Shown here: in pieces, positions 8,771 to 17,132 of the stretch
Position numbering within the stretch: position 1 is the first letter of the stretch
Layout: each line of letters opens with the position of its first letter
Source: PALSA-894 sp963828625
Lineage (GTDB): Bacteria; Pseudomonadota; Alphaproteobacteria; Rhizobiales; Xanthobacteraceae
Assembly (NCBI GenBank): GCA_963828625.1
Contig: CAWHEX010000011.1
Coordinates: forward strand, 930,001 to 994,000
Direction: 5' to 3'
DNA length: 64,000 nucleotides
Made by a program: the position numbers and the translations under genes
Notes under the pieces: model-generated
What the model was told of the DNA's origin: nothing
The model's database searches: none
The model's input: only the letters and a program-made list of their open reading frames with translations

Positions 8771-10891
8771 TCAGATTCCGCCGACCGTCTTGAGCCGCGC
8801 ACGCGGATGGATTTCCGACTGCGACAGCACTGAGGTCTGGGTGCGGAAGCGCTCGACGATCGAGCGCACGAACGGCCGCACGCCGGGCGAGGTCACCAGC
8901 ACCGGGGCCTCGCCCTCGCGCGCCGCATCCTCGAAGCGCTCGCGCACCAGCGTGATGAATTCGGAGAGACGCGAGGGCTGCATCGCGAGGTTCTTGTCCT
9001 CGCCCTGTCCGACGATCGACTCGGCGAACGCCTGTTCCCACTTCGGCGACAGCGCGATCAGCGGCAGGTAGCCGTTGGGCGAGGTGTATTGCGCGCAGAT
9101 CTGGCGCGCGAGCCGCGTGCGCACATGCTCGACGAGGTAGGTCGGATTGCGCGTGAAGGCGAGGCCGTCTGCGATGCCTTCGAGGATCGTCGGCAGGTCG
9201 CGGATCGAGATGCGCTCGGCGAGCAGCAACTGGAGCACGCGCTGGATGCCGGACACCGTGATCTGCGCCGGTACGATGTCCTTCACCAGCTCGGCCTGCT
9301 CCTTGGAGAGGTCCTTGAGGAGCTTCTGCACCTCCGCATAGGAGAGCAGCTCCGACATGTTGTTCTTGAGCACTTCGGTCAGATGCGTGGCGAGCACGGT
9401 CGCGGCATCCACCACCGTGTAGCCCTTGATGGCGGCTTCTTCCTTCAGCGACGCATCGACCCACGTGGCCGGCAGGCCGAAGGTCGGCTCGGTCGTGTGC
9501 AGGCCGGGCAGGTTCACCTGCGAGCCGGAGGGGTCCATCACCATGTGCTGGTTCGGCCAGATGCGGCCCTGGCCGGCGTCGACCTCCTTCAGCTTGATGA
9601 CATAGGCGTTGGCGTCGAGCTGAACGTTGTCGAGGATGCGCACCGCCGGCATCACGAAGCCCATTTCGCTCGCGAGCGAGCGGCGCAGCGCCTTGATCTG
9701 CTCGGTGAGGCGGTCGGAGCCGTCGGGCGCGTTGACCAGCGGCAGCAGCGCGTAGCCGAGCTCGATCTTGAGATCGTCGATCTTGAGCGCGGTGCTGATC
9801 GGCTCTTCGGCGGGCGCGGCGGATGTTGTGCTGCGTCGGCCTGCGTCGCCGCTGCGGCCTCCGTCGACGCGGGTGCGCTTGTCGACCACGAAGGCGAGCA
9901 TCGCGGCGCCGCCGCCAAGCGCGAGGAACGGCAGCATCGGAATGCCGGGCAGCAGTGACATGATGATCATGACGGCACGCCGACATGCCGAGCGCCTTCG
10001 GATAGCCGGACAGCTGCTTGAGCAGCGCCTTGTCGACGCCGCCGCCGACGCCCGCCTTGGAGACGAGCAGGCCGGCCGCGGTCGAGACGATCAGCGCCGG
10101 CACCTGCGTGACGAGGCCGTCGCCGACGGTGAGCAGCGTGTAGGTGCGCGCGGCCTCGGCGAACGGCATGCCCTGCTGCGCGATGCCGATGATCATGCCG
10201 CCGATCACGTTGATGAACACGACCAGCAGGCCTGCGATCGCATCGCCGCGCACGAATTTCGAGGCGCCGTCCATCGCGCCGAAGAAGGAGCTTTCGTCCT
10301 CCAGTGCCTTGCGGCGGGTGCGCGCGTCCTGCTCGTTGATCAGGCCGGCCGAGAGGTCGGCGTCGATCGCCATCTGCTTGCCCGGCATGGCGTCGAGGTT
10401 GAAGCGCGCCGCGACCTCGGCGATGCGGCCGGAGCCCTTGGTGATGACCACGAAGTTCACGATCACCAGGATCGTGAACACGATGATGCCGATCACGAAA
10501 TTGCCGCTCATCACGAAATTGCCGAACGCCTCGATCACGTGACCGGCGGCGGCGGTGCCTTCGTGGCCGTGCGCGAGGATCAGGCGCGTCGAGGCGAGGT
10601 TGAGCGCGAGCCGCAGCATCGTGGCGATGAGCAGGATCGTCGGGAACGACGAGAATTCGAGCGGCGCGTGGATGAACAGCGCCGTCATCAGGATCAGCAC
10701 CGAGAGGATGATCGAGATCGCCAGCGCGAAATCGAGCAGCACCGGCGGCAGCGGCAGGATCAGCACGACCAGGATGGTCATCACGCCGATCGCGAGCGCG
10801 ATGTCGCCGCGCTTGAACAGATCGCTCATGCGAGCCGATGCCCGGGAGCGAGAAGCCGGGCGGACGTTTGTCCTGCCGTGACATCGGTCAT
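8771..10891 (-). CDS. flhA: Flagellar export gate protein FlhA (frameshifted)
   Basis: Inner-membrane export-gate component of the flagellar type III secretion system. It begins MTDVTAGQTSARL (ATG 10891), a typical Rhizobiales FlhA start, but an indel near 10840 separates this from the main frame; ATG 10829 (MSDLFKRGDIALAIGV) is the alternative. The membrane domain includes APLEFSSFPTILLIATMLRL and the FHIPEP-type segment GSGRIAEVAARFNLDAMPGK. The cytoplasmic domain has GYALLPLVNAPDG, NNMSELLSYAEVQKLLKDLS and ends HPRARLKTVGGI. A second indel lies near 9975. Joined length is about 700 residues, as expected. A CtrA/ftr-like promoter block lies upstream at 11023-11065. Confidence 0.93.
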
Positions 10892-11022
10892 GCTCGCGCC
10901 GCCTGTCTGTGACTGCGAATTCCACGCAACGGGGGGATATGACGCCTCGCGCGCGGCCGCGCGCCTGCGGCCACGTAGAAGCGACGCCATGCGACAAATT
11001 ACGGAAGCAAAGCACCCCAGCA

Positions 11023-11065
11023 GGCAATTCTTGCCGGGTTCATGGTTACCGGCTGGTTAACGCGG
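11023..11065 (-). promoter_or_regulatory. CtrA plus ftr-like flagellar promoter block upstream of flhA
   Basis: Read on the minus strand, GTTCCGCGTTAACC is followed by a CtrA-type site TTAA-N7-GTAAC (11060 to 11045), then CCATGAACC and the inverted repeat GGCAA-GAA-TTGCC (11035 to 11023). Nearly the same block precedes fliF at 18820-18865 in the same orientation. The repeat resembles the FlbD-binding ftr elements of Caulobacter, and flbD is encoded at 13.5-15.0 kb. The block is 132 bases upstream of the flhA ATG chosen here. Confidence 0.65.
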
Positions 11066-11105
11066 AACCGGCGCGCTGATAGGTATGGCGGACAAGGAGC
11101 GCCGG

Positions 11106-12078
11106 ATGCAGATCGGAATCGTTGGACTGGGCCGGATGGGCGCGAATATCGCCCGCCGGCTGATGCGGAACGGGCACGAATGCGTCGTGTTCGACGCCAA
11201 TCTCGATGCCAGCCTGGCGCTCGGCCGGGAAGGGGCGAAGTCCGCCGCCGCCTTGCAGGACCTCGTGAAGCGGCTGAAGGCCCCGCGGGTGGTCTGGCTG
11301 ATGCTGCCGGCCGGCGAGGTGACCGCAAAGGCGGTCGACGAACTGGCAGGCCTGATGGCGGCCGGGCGACACGCTCATCGACGGCGGCAACACGTTCTGG
11401 AAGGACGACATCGCGCGCGCGGCCGCCTTGCGCGGGCGCGGCATCCAGTATCTCGACGTCGGGACCAGCGGCGGCGTGTGGGGGCTGGAGCGCGGCTACT
11501 GCCTGATGATCGGCGGCGAGAAGGAGGTGGTCGAGCGGCTCGATCCGATCTTCCGCGCGCTTGCGCCCGGGGCGGGCGACATCGCGGCGACGCGAAGCGC
11601 GACGGGCGATCCGCGCCCGGCGCAAGGCTACCTCCACGCGGGGCCGAGCGGCGCCGGGCATTTCGTGAAGATGATCCACAACGGCATCGAATACGGGATG
11701 ATGCAGGCCTACGCCGAGGGCTTCGATATTCTCAAGCACGCGGGCGACGCCGCGCTGCCGGCGGAGCATCGGCTCGACCTCAACGTCGCCGACATCGCGG
11801 AAGTCTGGCGGCGCGGCAGCGTCGTCACCTCGTGGCTGCTCGACCTCACGGCGGCGGCGCTCGCCGAGGACGGCGAGCTTGCGTCCTATTCGGGCCACGT
11901 CGCGGATTCCGGCGAGGGCCGCTGGACCATCCAGGCGGCGATCGAGGAGGCGGTGCCGGCGGACGTGCTGTCGGCTGCGCTCTACGCGCGCTTCCGCTCG
12001 CGCCAGGATCATACCTTCGCGGAGAAGATCCTCTCGGCGATGCGCAAGGGCTTCGGCGGCCATCAGGAGCCGAAATAG
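11106..12078 (+). CDS. gnd: 6-phosphogluconate dehydrogenase, decarboxylating (short form; one frameshift)
   Basis: Oxidises 6-phosphogluconate to ribulose 5-phosphate. The Rossmann motif is IGIVGLGRMGANIARRLMRN at the N-terminus, then TLIDGGNTFWKDD and LDVGTSGGVWGLERGYCLMI (substrate-binding GTSGG). GAGHFVKMIHNGIEYGMMQA holds the catalytic Lys/His/Asn region, and the C-terminus is FAEKILSAMRKGFGGH. At about 324 residues it is the short YqeC/GndA-like form, not the 470-residue enzyme. One indel lies near 11367. ATG 11106 was chosen over an in-frame upstream ATG because the fold starts right there. Its stop overlaps gntK by one base, forming a gluconate-use pair. Confidence 0.92.
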
Positions 12079-12601
12079 TGGCAGGCACGGTTCCCGGTCG
12101 TCGCCGCCATCGTGGTGATGGGTGTCTCGGGTGCGGGCAAGTCGACGGTCGGCAAGCTGATCGCCGCGCGGCTCGGTTGTGCGTTTCGCGACGCCGACAG
12201 TTTTCATCCGCACGCGAACATCGAGAAGATGAGCCGCGGCGCGCCGCTCACCGACGAGGATCGCTGGCCGTGGCTGCGCGCGATCGCGGCCTGGATCGCC
12301 GAGCATCGCGCGGCGGGCACGGTCTGCGTGGTGACCTGCTCGGCGCTCAAGCGCGTCTATCGCGACATCGTGACCGACAAGCAAAGGCCGGACGTGCGGC
12401 TCGTGCATCTGAAGGGCGATTTCGAGCCTGATCGAGGCGCGGCTCAAGGCGCGCAAGGGCCACTTCATGCCGCCGGCGCTCCTGAAGAGCCAGTTCGACG
12501 CGCTGGAGGAACCCGCCGCGGACGAGCATGCGCTCGCGGTGCCGATCGACGCGACGCCGGAGGAGATCGCGGCGCGAGTGGTGGGAAAGCTCGGCCGCTA
12601 G
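12078..12601 (+). CDS. gntK: Gluconokinase (frameshifted)
   Basis: Phosphorylates gluconate to 6-phosphogluconate, the substrate of the preceding gene. The P-loop is VVMGVSGAGKSTVGKLIAAR, followed by FRDADSFHPHANIEKMSRGA and LTDEDRWPWL, both highly characteristic of GntK. CVVTCSALKRVYRDI and HFMPPALLKSQFDALEEP follow. The start is GTG 12078, sharing a base with the gnd stop (TAGTG). Removing one G near 12090 gives the N-terminus VAGTFPVVAAIVVMGVSG; a second indel lies near 12428. Joined length is about 174 residues, normal for the family. Confidence 0.93.
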
Positions 12602-13329
12602 CCGGCGACGACACGCAGCGCGGGCCGCGCATGCACCGAATGATCGTGCAGCGAGCAGCCGAAGGTGCGCTCGATCTTGCTCCAGCCGATCGGCGTGATG
12701 GTCAGCGCGCGCGTGTCGCGCTTGCGCGCGATCCAGCGCAATTCCATCAGCCGGGTCGCAATCGCGGCGCCGACCGCGCCGGCGAGGTGCGCGCGCCGCT
12801 CGCTCCAGTCGATGCAGGGGCGGCAGAACACGCGGCGGCTCTGGCGCGAAGCCGAGAGGTCGATGCCCATTTTGGCGAAGAAGGCTTCGCCCGATGGCGT
12901 GACCAGGCCGCCATCGTCGGCGAATTCGACGTGGCCATGCTCGCGCAGCGAATCCGCGAGGGTCACGCCGAGCTGGCCGGCGAGATGGTCGTAGCACATG
13001 CGCGCCTGCCGCATGGTGTCGTCGATGCGGATCGGCCGCAGGCGCGGGGGCGCGATCGCGGTGACCGCCGAGATGCTCTCGATCATCGCCGCGACATGCG
13101 GGCCCGCGAGCTTGAAATAGCGATGGCGGCCCTGCTGCGCCGGCACGATCAGGCTTGCTCTTGAGAGCTTGCCGAGATGGCCGCTCGCGGTCTGCGGCGT
13201 CACATGCGCCGCGTAGGCGAGTTCGCTCGCGGTCAGCGCGCGGCCGTCGAGCAGCGCGCACGAGGATGTTGGCGCGCGCCGGATCGCCGACCAGTGCCGC
13301 GATGGCGGCGATGTCGAGAACTTGCTCAT
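12598..13329 (-). CDS. ArsR-family winged-helix transcriptional regulator (frameshifted)
   Basis: ArsR-type repressor. The N-terminal winged helix reads HEQVLDIAAIAALVGDPARA (frame 1) and continues after an indel near 13262 as LTASELAYAAHVTPQTASGH and LIVPAQQGRHRYFKLAGPHV, the recognition helix and wing. An extra C-terminal region of about 130 residues contains Cys, Glu and His residues (CYDHLAGQLG, FCRPCIDWSERRAHLAG), a possible metal or ligand site. ATG 13329 is out of frame with the domain start, so another indel is likely just inside it. It diverges from a DUF1127 gene over 126 bp. The inducer is unknown. Confidence 0.82.
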   Translation of the reverse strand: MSKFSTSPPSRHWSAIRRAPTSSCALLDGRALTASELAYAAHVTPQTASGHLGKLSRASLIVPAQQGRHRYFKLAGPHVAAMIESISAVTAIAPPRLRPIRIDDTMRQARMCYDHLAGQLGVTLADSLREHGHVEFADDGGLVTPSGEAFFAKMGIDLSASRQSRRVFCRPCIDWSERRAHLAGAVGAAIATRLMELRWIARKRDTRALTITPIGWSKIERTFGCSLHDHSVHARPALRVVAG

Positions 13330-13420
13330 GCGTTGATATAGCGCGGGGCGCGCGGCACGCCAATGCTTCGGCCGCGCCGAAGTATGCGTGCCATTCGGCG
13401 GCCCGAAACATCCGCGCGCG

Positions 13421-13430
13421 ATGGCGCCAT
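13421..13430. promoter_or_regulatory. Short palindrome between divergent regulator and DUF1127 genes
   Basis: ATGGCGCCAT is a perfect 10-bp palindrome 26 bases before the DUF1127 start and 92 bases before the ArsR-type start. It is a candidate operator, but one short palindrome is weak evidence. Confidence 0.25.
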
Positions 13431-13455
13431 GTTCTCCGTCAACTGAGGAGAAGCC

Positions 13456-13656
13456 ATGCCGACCTTCGAACTGCCGCCGCAGGCCTTCGACCTGGCACCG
13501 GGATGCCGGAGCCATCATCCGGTGCGCAATCGGCGTGTCGCGCGCTGGATCGAGCGCGCGCCAGCGCAGGCGCTGGCGGCTGGACGATCACATGCTGCGC
13601 GATATCGGGTCACGCGCGTCGAGGCCGCGCGAAGCGAGAAGTCGTTCTGGCGCTGA
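13456..13656 (+). CDS. DUF1127 small basic protein (frameshifted)
   Basis: Small basic protein of the DUF1127/YjiS group. MPTFELPPQAFDLAPGCRSH is followed by WIERA, then in the next frame RRRWRLDDHMLRDIG, then back as VTRVEAARSEKSFWR. LDDHMLRDIG...TR.EA is the hallmark of DUF1127, so two indels (near 13560 and 13615) are inferred. Length is about 66 residues. The ATG follows a good GAGGAG ribosome-binding site. Some DUF1127 proteins are small RNA-binding or phosphate/stress-related regulators, but no role can be assigned here. Confidence 0.75.
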   Translation: MPTFELPPQAFDLAPGCRSHHPVRNRRVARWIERAPAQALAAGRSHAARYRVTRVEAARSEKSFWR

Positions 13657-15029
13657 GCGGCGTAGCCCGCAAGCGAGCTCGGCGCCGCCGCCGGGCGGCG
13701 GCACGCGAGGCCGTCGCCCGCGTATTCGTTGAGCTTGTTGCGCAACGTGCGGATCGAGATGCCGAGGATGGTCGCCGCATGGGTGCGGTTGCCGAGGCAA
13801 TGCTTCAGCGTTTCCAGGATCAGGTCGCGCTCGACATCCGCGACCGTGCGGCCGACCAGCGCGCGCGTGACCGTCTCGGCCGCGAAGGCCGCATGCGCGA
13901 CCGCGGGCGCGGCGCGCTGTTCTTCGAGCCGCGCGCCGTCCGGCGCGATGATCGCCTCGGGGCCGATCGCTTCGCTCGGCGAGATCAGCACCGCGCGGTG
14001 CATGGCGTTTTCGAGTTCGCGCACGTTGCCGGGCCAGCGGTTGGCGATCAGTTGCGCGCGCGCCTCGGTCGAGAGCACGCGCGAGCAGCCGTTCGCCCTC
14101 GCGTACATCTTCACGAAATGGTCGGCGAGTTCGAGCACGTCGGCCGGCCGCTCGCGCAGCGGCGGGATCTTCAGGTTCACGACGTTGAGGCGATAGAGCA
14201 GGTCTTCGCGGAACGTGCCGGCCTTCACGGTCTCGGCCAGATTGCGGTTCGAGGTCGCGATGATGCGGATATCGACCGGCACCGGCTTGGTGCCGCCGAC
14301 GCGGTCGATCACGCGCTCCTGGATGGCGCGCAGGAGCTTCGCCTGCAGGCGCACGTCCATCTCGGAAATCTCGTCGAGCAGCAGCGTGCCGCCGGTCGCT
14401 TCCTCGAACTTGCCGATGCGGCGCGCGATCGCGCCGGTGAACGAGCCCTTCTCGTGGCCGAACAGCTCGGATTCGAGCAGGTGCTCGGGGATCGCGGCGC
14501 AATTGATCGAGATGAACGGCGCGCGCGCGCGGTTCGACTTCGCGTGCACGAAGCGCGCCAGCACTTCCTTGCCGGTGCCGGATTCGCCGGTGATCAGCAC
14601 CGAGGCGTCGCTCGGCGCGACCTGCTGCGCGAGCTTCACGACATGCGCCATCGAGTCGTCGCGATAGATGAAGTCGCGGTGATCGTCCGCGACTGCGGCG
14701 AGCACGGCGGCGATCAGTTCCGGATCGGGCGGCAGCGGGATGTATTCTTTCGCGCCGGCATGGATGGCGGCCACCGCCGCGCGCGCATCCGTCGACATGC
14801 CGCAGGCGACCACCGGCACGGTGATGTGCTCGGCTTCGAGCCGCGTGATCAGGTCGCGGATATCGACCGCGACTTCGACCATCAGCAGGTCGGCGCCGCG
14901 CCCGGCGCGCAGCACGCGCAGCGCCATCTCGGCGCCGTCGGCATGGGTGACGGTCGCGCCTTTCTCCATGGCGAGCTTGGTGGCGAGCGTAAGCTGGCCG
15001 CGCAGCGTGCCGACGATCAGGAGGCGCAT
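13515..15029 (-). CDS. flbD: Flagellar sigma-54 activator FlbD (C-terminus frameshifted)
   Basis: NtrC-like enhancer-binding regulator of late flagellar genes. The N-terminal receiver-like domain MRLLIVGTLRGQLTLATKLA lacks the usual phospho-acceptor Asp (GADLLMVEVAVDIR), as in Caulobacter FlbD. The AAA+ domain has Walker A GESGTGKE, EKGSFTGAIARRIGKFEE (loop 1 reads GSFTGA rather than GAFTGA), Walker B GGTLLLDEISEMDVRLQAKL and RWPGNVRELENAMHRAV. The Fis-type helix-turn-helix is LGNRTHAATILGISIRTLRN. After NEYAGDG an indel near 13700 hides the natural end (another frame gives VPPPGGGAELA), so the true stop is probably near 13650 and the overlap with the DUF1127 gene is artificial. Last gene of the fliFGHN operon. 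Confidence 0.92.
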   Translation of the reverse strand: MRLLIVGTLRGQLTLATKLAMEKGATVTHADGAEMALRVLRAGRGADLLMVEVAVDIRDLITRLEAEHITVPVVACGMSTDARAAVAAIHAGAKEYIPLPPDPELIAAVLAAVADDHRDFIYRDDSMAHVVKLAQQVAPSDASVLITGESGTGKEVLARFVHAKSNRARAPFISINCAAIPEHLLESELFGHEKGSFTGAIARRIGKFEEATGGTLLLDEISEMDVRLQAKLLRAIQERVIDRVGGTKPVPVDIRIIATSNRNLAETVKAGTFREDLLYRLNVVNLKIPPLRERPADVLELADHFVKMYARANGCSRVLSTEARAQLIANRWPGNVRELENAMHRAVLISPSEAIGPEAIIAPDGARLEEQRAAPAVAHAAFAAETVTRALVGRTVADVERDLILETLKHCLGNRTHAATILGISIRTLRNKLNEYAGDGLACRRPAAAPSSLAGYAAQRQNDFSLRAASTRVTRYRAACDRPAASACAGARSIQRATRRLRTG

Positions 15030-15061
15030 CTCTCAGTATCCTTCTCGGTATCGGAAAGCGG

Positions 15062-15415
15062 TCAGGTCCGTTCCGCCTTGATCATTTCGGTCATGGTCAC
15101 GCCGAGTTTTTCCTCGACCAGCACGACTTCGCCGCGCGCGACCAGCCGGTTGTTGATGTAGATGTCGATCGCCTCGCCGACCTTGCGGTCGAGTTCGAGC
15201 ACGGCGCCGGGGCCGAGCCGCAGCAGATCGGCGATATCCATCTTGGCGCGGCCGAGCACGGCCGAGACCTGCACCGGCACGTCGAAGACCGCCTCGAGGT
15301 CCGCGGCGTTGCGCGATGTACCTTCGTCCGGCGCAAGCGGGATTTCCTCGGCGCGCGGCACGACGTCCGCATCGCGATCGAGATCGGGGAGCGGAACCTT
15401 ACCGTTGTCACTCAT
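15062..15415 (-). CDS. fliN: Flagellar motor switch protein FliN
   Basis: C-ring component of the flagellar motor switch. It is an intact ORF of 117 residues: an acidic, Pro-rich N-terminal third (VPLPDLDRDADVVPRAEE) followed by the SpoA/FliN domain VPVQVSAVLGRAKMDIADLL and VARGEVVLVEEKLGVTMTEM. ATG 15415 was preferred to the GTG at 15418 because GGAGG lies 6 bases upstream. The ATG shares its first base with the fliH stop (TGATG), so translation is coupled. Only 32 bases separate it from flbD. Confidence 0.93.
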   Translation of the reverse strand: MSDNGKVPLPDLDRDADVVPRAEEIPLAPDEGTSRNAADLEAVFDVPVQVSAVLGRAKMDIADLLRLGPGAVLELDRKVGEAIDIYINNRLVARGEVVLVEEKLGVTMTEMIKAERT

Positions 15416-16038
15416 CACTCACCTCCAAATTCCTGTTCCGGTGCGCCGGTGCGCGCCGCGACGTAGCGGCCGACGGCTTCGCCGATCGCGGCTTCGGTCG
15501 CGGCGCGGTCGCGCACGAGGCCGCCATCCGCCCATTCGATGCGGCAGTCGCCGAGCGCCATGTCGGGCTCGGCCAGCACGACCAGCCGGCCGTCGAAGCC
15601 GTGCAGCCGCGCGGTCTCTTCAAGCCGCGCATGCGCGGCCTCGTAGATCGGCTCCGCGATGCGCACGACGACGTGCGGCGCCGCGATCAATTGACGGAAG
15701 CAGCCGGCGGCGAGCGCCGCGATCTCGGCGAGCGGCTCGGCGGCGATCAGCTCCGGCGCGAGCTTGCGCGCGACCGCGACCGCGACCTCGACCGACTCGG
15801 CCTCAAGCCGCGCCTCGATCGCGGCGAGGCCCTGCGCCAGCGCGGCGACGCCCTGCGCGATGCGTTCGCACGCGGCCGCGGTGCGGCCTTCGATCTTGGC
15901 TTCCGCCGCCGCGAGCCCGTTCCGGTGCGCCTCGGCTTCGGCGCGCGCGAGCGCGGCCTCGTGCGCCGCGCTCGGTCGCGCGGCCGAAGTGCCGGACGCG
16001 AAGTCGTCCTCGAACAGGAATTTGACCGGGGCGCCCAT
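15415..16038 (-). CDS. fliH: Flagellar assembly protein FliH
   Basis: Regulator of the FliI ATPase that links it to the C ring. Intact, 207 residues, very Ala/Glu-rich with a long helical central region (AALARAEAEAHRNGLAAAEA) and the conserved C-terminal globular part LVVLAEPDMALGDCRIEWAD, typical of FliH (ADP.....GDCRIEW). Sequence identity in this family is low; position between fliG and fliN and the C-terminal motif support the call. Start and stop both overlap neighbours by one base (TGATG junctions). Confidence 0.9.
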   Translation of the reverse strand: MGAPVKFLFEDDFASGTSAARPSAAHEAALARAEAEAHRNGLAAAEAKIEGRTAAACERIAQGVAALAQGLAAIEARLEAESVEVAVAVARKLAPELIAAEPLAEIAALAAGCFRQLIAAPHVVVRIAEPIYEAAHARLEETARLHGFDGRLVVLAEPDMALGDCRIEWADGGLVRDRAATEAAIGEAVGRYVAARTGAPEQEFGGE

Positions 16039-17129
16039 CAGTAGACCAGTTCCTCGTCGCCGCGGTTCTTGGAGATCATGATCTCGCCCTTGGCGGCGAG
16101 ATCCTTGGCAAGGTTGACCAGCAGCGCCTGCGCCTCATCGACGTCGCGCAGCCGCACCGGGCCCAGCGCCTGCATGTCGTCGACCAGCATCTTGGCGGCG
16201 CGGGTCGACATGTTGCCGAGGAAGAACTGGCGCACGGTGTCGTTCGCGCCCTTGAGCGCGACGGCGAGCTTGTCCTTGTCGACATGGCGCATCAGCGTCT
16301 GCGCCGAGCCGGCGTCGAGCTTGATCAGGTCGTCGAAGGTGAACATCAGCGTCTTGATGCGCTCGGCGGCCTCGCGGTTCTGCTCTTCCAGCGAGGTGAT
16401 GAAGCGCGTCTCGGTCTGGCGGTCGAAGTTGTTGAAGATTTCCGCCATCACCTCGTGCGCGTCGCGCCGGCGCGTCTGCGACAGGTTCGACATGAATTCG
16501 ATGCGCAGCGTGTTTTCCAGCCGCTCGATCACGTCCTTCTGCACGGCTTCCATCTTGAGCATGCGCGCGACGACATCGAGCGCGAGCTCCTCGGGCAGGA
16601 TCGCCAGCACGCGCGCGGCGTGCTCGGGGCGGATCTTGGAGATCACCACCGCGACGGTCTGCGGATATTCGTTCTTGAGGTAGTTCGCGAGCACCTGTTC
16701 CTGCACGTTGGAGAGCTTCTCCCACATGTTGCGACCCGCCGGTCCGCGGATTTCCTCCATGATGTTGGAAACGCGCTCGGGCGGCAGGTATTGCACCAGC
16801 AGCCGCTCGGTTGCTTCGAAATTGCCGAGCACCGCGCCGGAGGCCGAGAGGCGGCCGACGAATTCGAGCATCAGGCTTTCGACCGATTCGGCTTCGACCG
16901 TGCCGAGCGTCGACATCACGACCGAAAGCTGGCGCAATTCGTCGTCGTCGAGCAGCTTCCACACCTTCTCGCCGTGCTGTTCGCCGAGCGCGAGCATCAG
17001 CACGGCCGCGCGTTCGGGGCCCTTAAGCTGGCGGCCCGAGCCGTTGGTGTTCTGGCGGCCCGCGAGCGTTGCGACGAGATCGGCGATCTCGTTGCTGCGC
17101 GGTGCGGCTTTTGCGGCGGTTGCGGCCAT
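16038..17129 (-). CDS. fliG: Flagellar motor switch protein FliG
   Basis: C-ring protein that couples ion flow at the stator to rotation. Intact, 363 residues. It shows LKGPERAAVLMLALGEQHGE, then the EHPQ-like segment LKNEYPQTVAVVISKIRPEH (EYPQ here) and VLAILPEELALDVVARMLKM, then the C-terminal torque domain FTFDDLIKLDAGSAQTLMRH with charged residues (KDKLAVALKG, RAAKMLVDDM). It starts 3 bases after the fliF stop and ends in a one-base overlap with fliH. Confidence 0.97.
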   Translation of the reverse strand: MAATAAKAAPRSNEIADLVATLAGRQNTNGSGRQLKGPERAAVLMLALGEQHGEKVWKLLDDDELRQLSVVMSTLGTVEAESVESLMLEFVGRLSASGAVLGNFEATERLLVQYLPPERVSNIMEEIRGPAGRNMWEKLSNVQEQVLANYLKNEYPQTVAVVISKIRPEHAARVLAILPEELALDVVARMLKMEAVQKDVIERLENTLRIEFMSNLSQTRRRDAHEVMAEIFNNFDRQTETRFITSLEEQNREAAERIKTLMFTFDDLIKLDAGSAQTLMRHVDKDKLAVALKGANDTVRQFFLGNMSTRAAKMLVDDMQALGPVRLRDVDEAQALLVNLAKDLAAKGEIMISKNRGDEELVY

Positions 17130-17132
17130 GAT

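Noticed and set aside
9089..9958. Long plus-strand ORF opposite flhA
   Set aside because: It is Arg/Gly/Ala/His-rich and lies entirely antisense to well-conserved flhA codons; typical GC-rich shadow frame.
13155..15161. 668-residue plus-strand ORF opposite flbD
   Set aside because: Antisense to flbD with a composition typical of the opposite strand of high-GC coding DNA.
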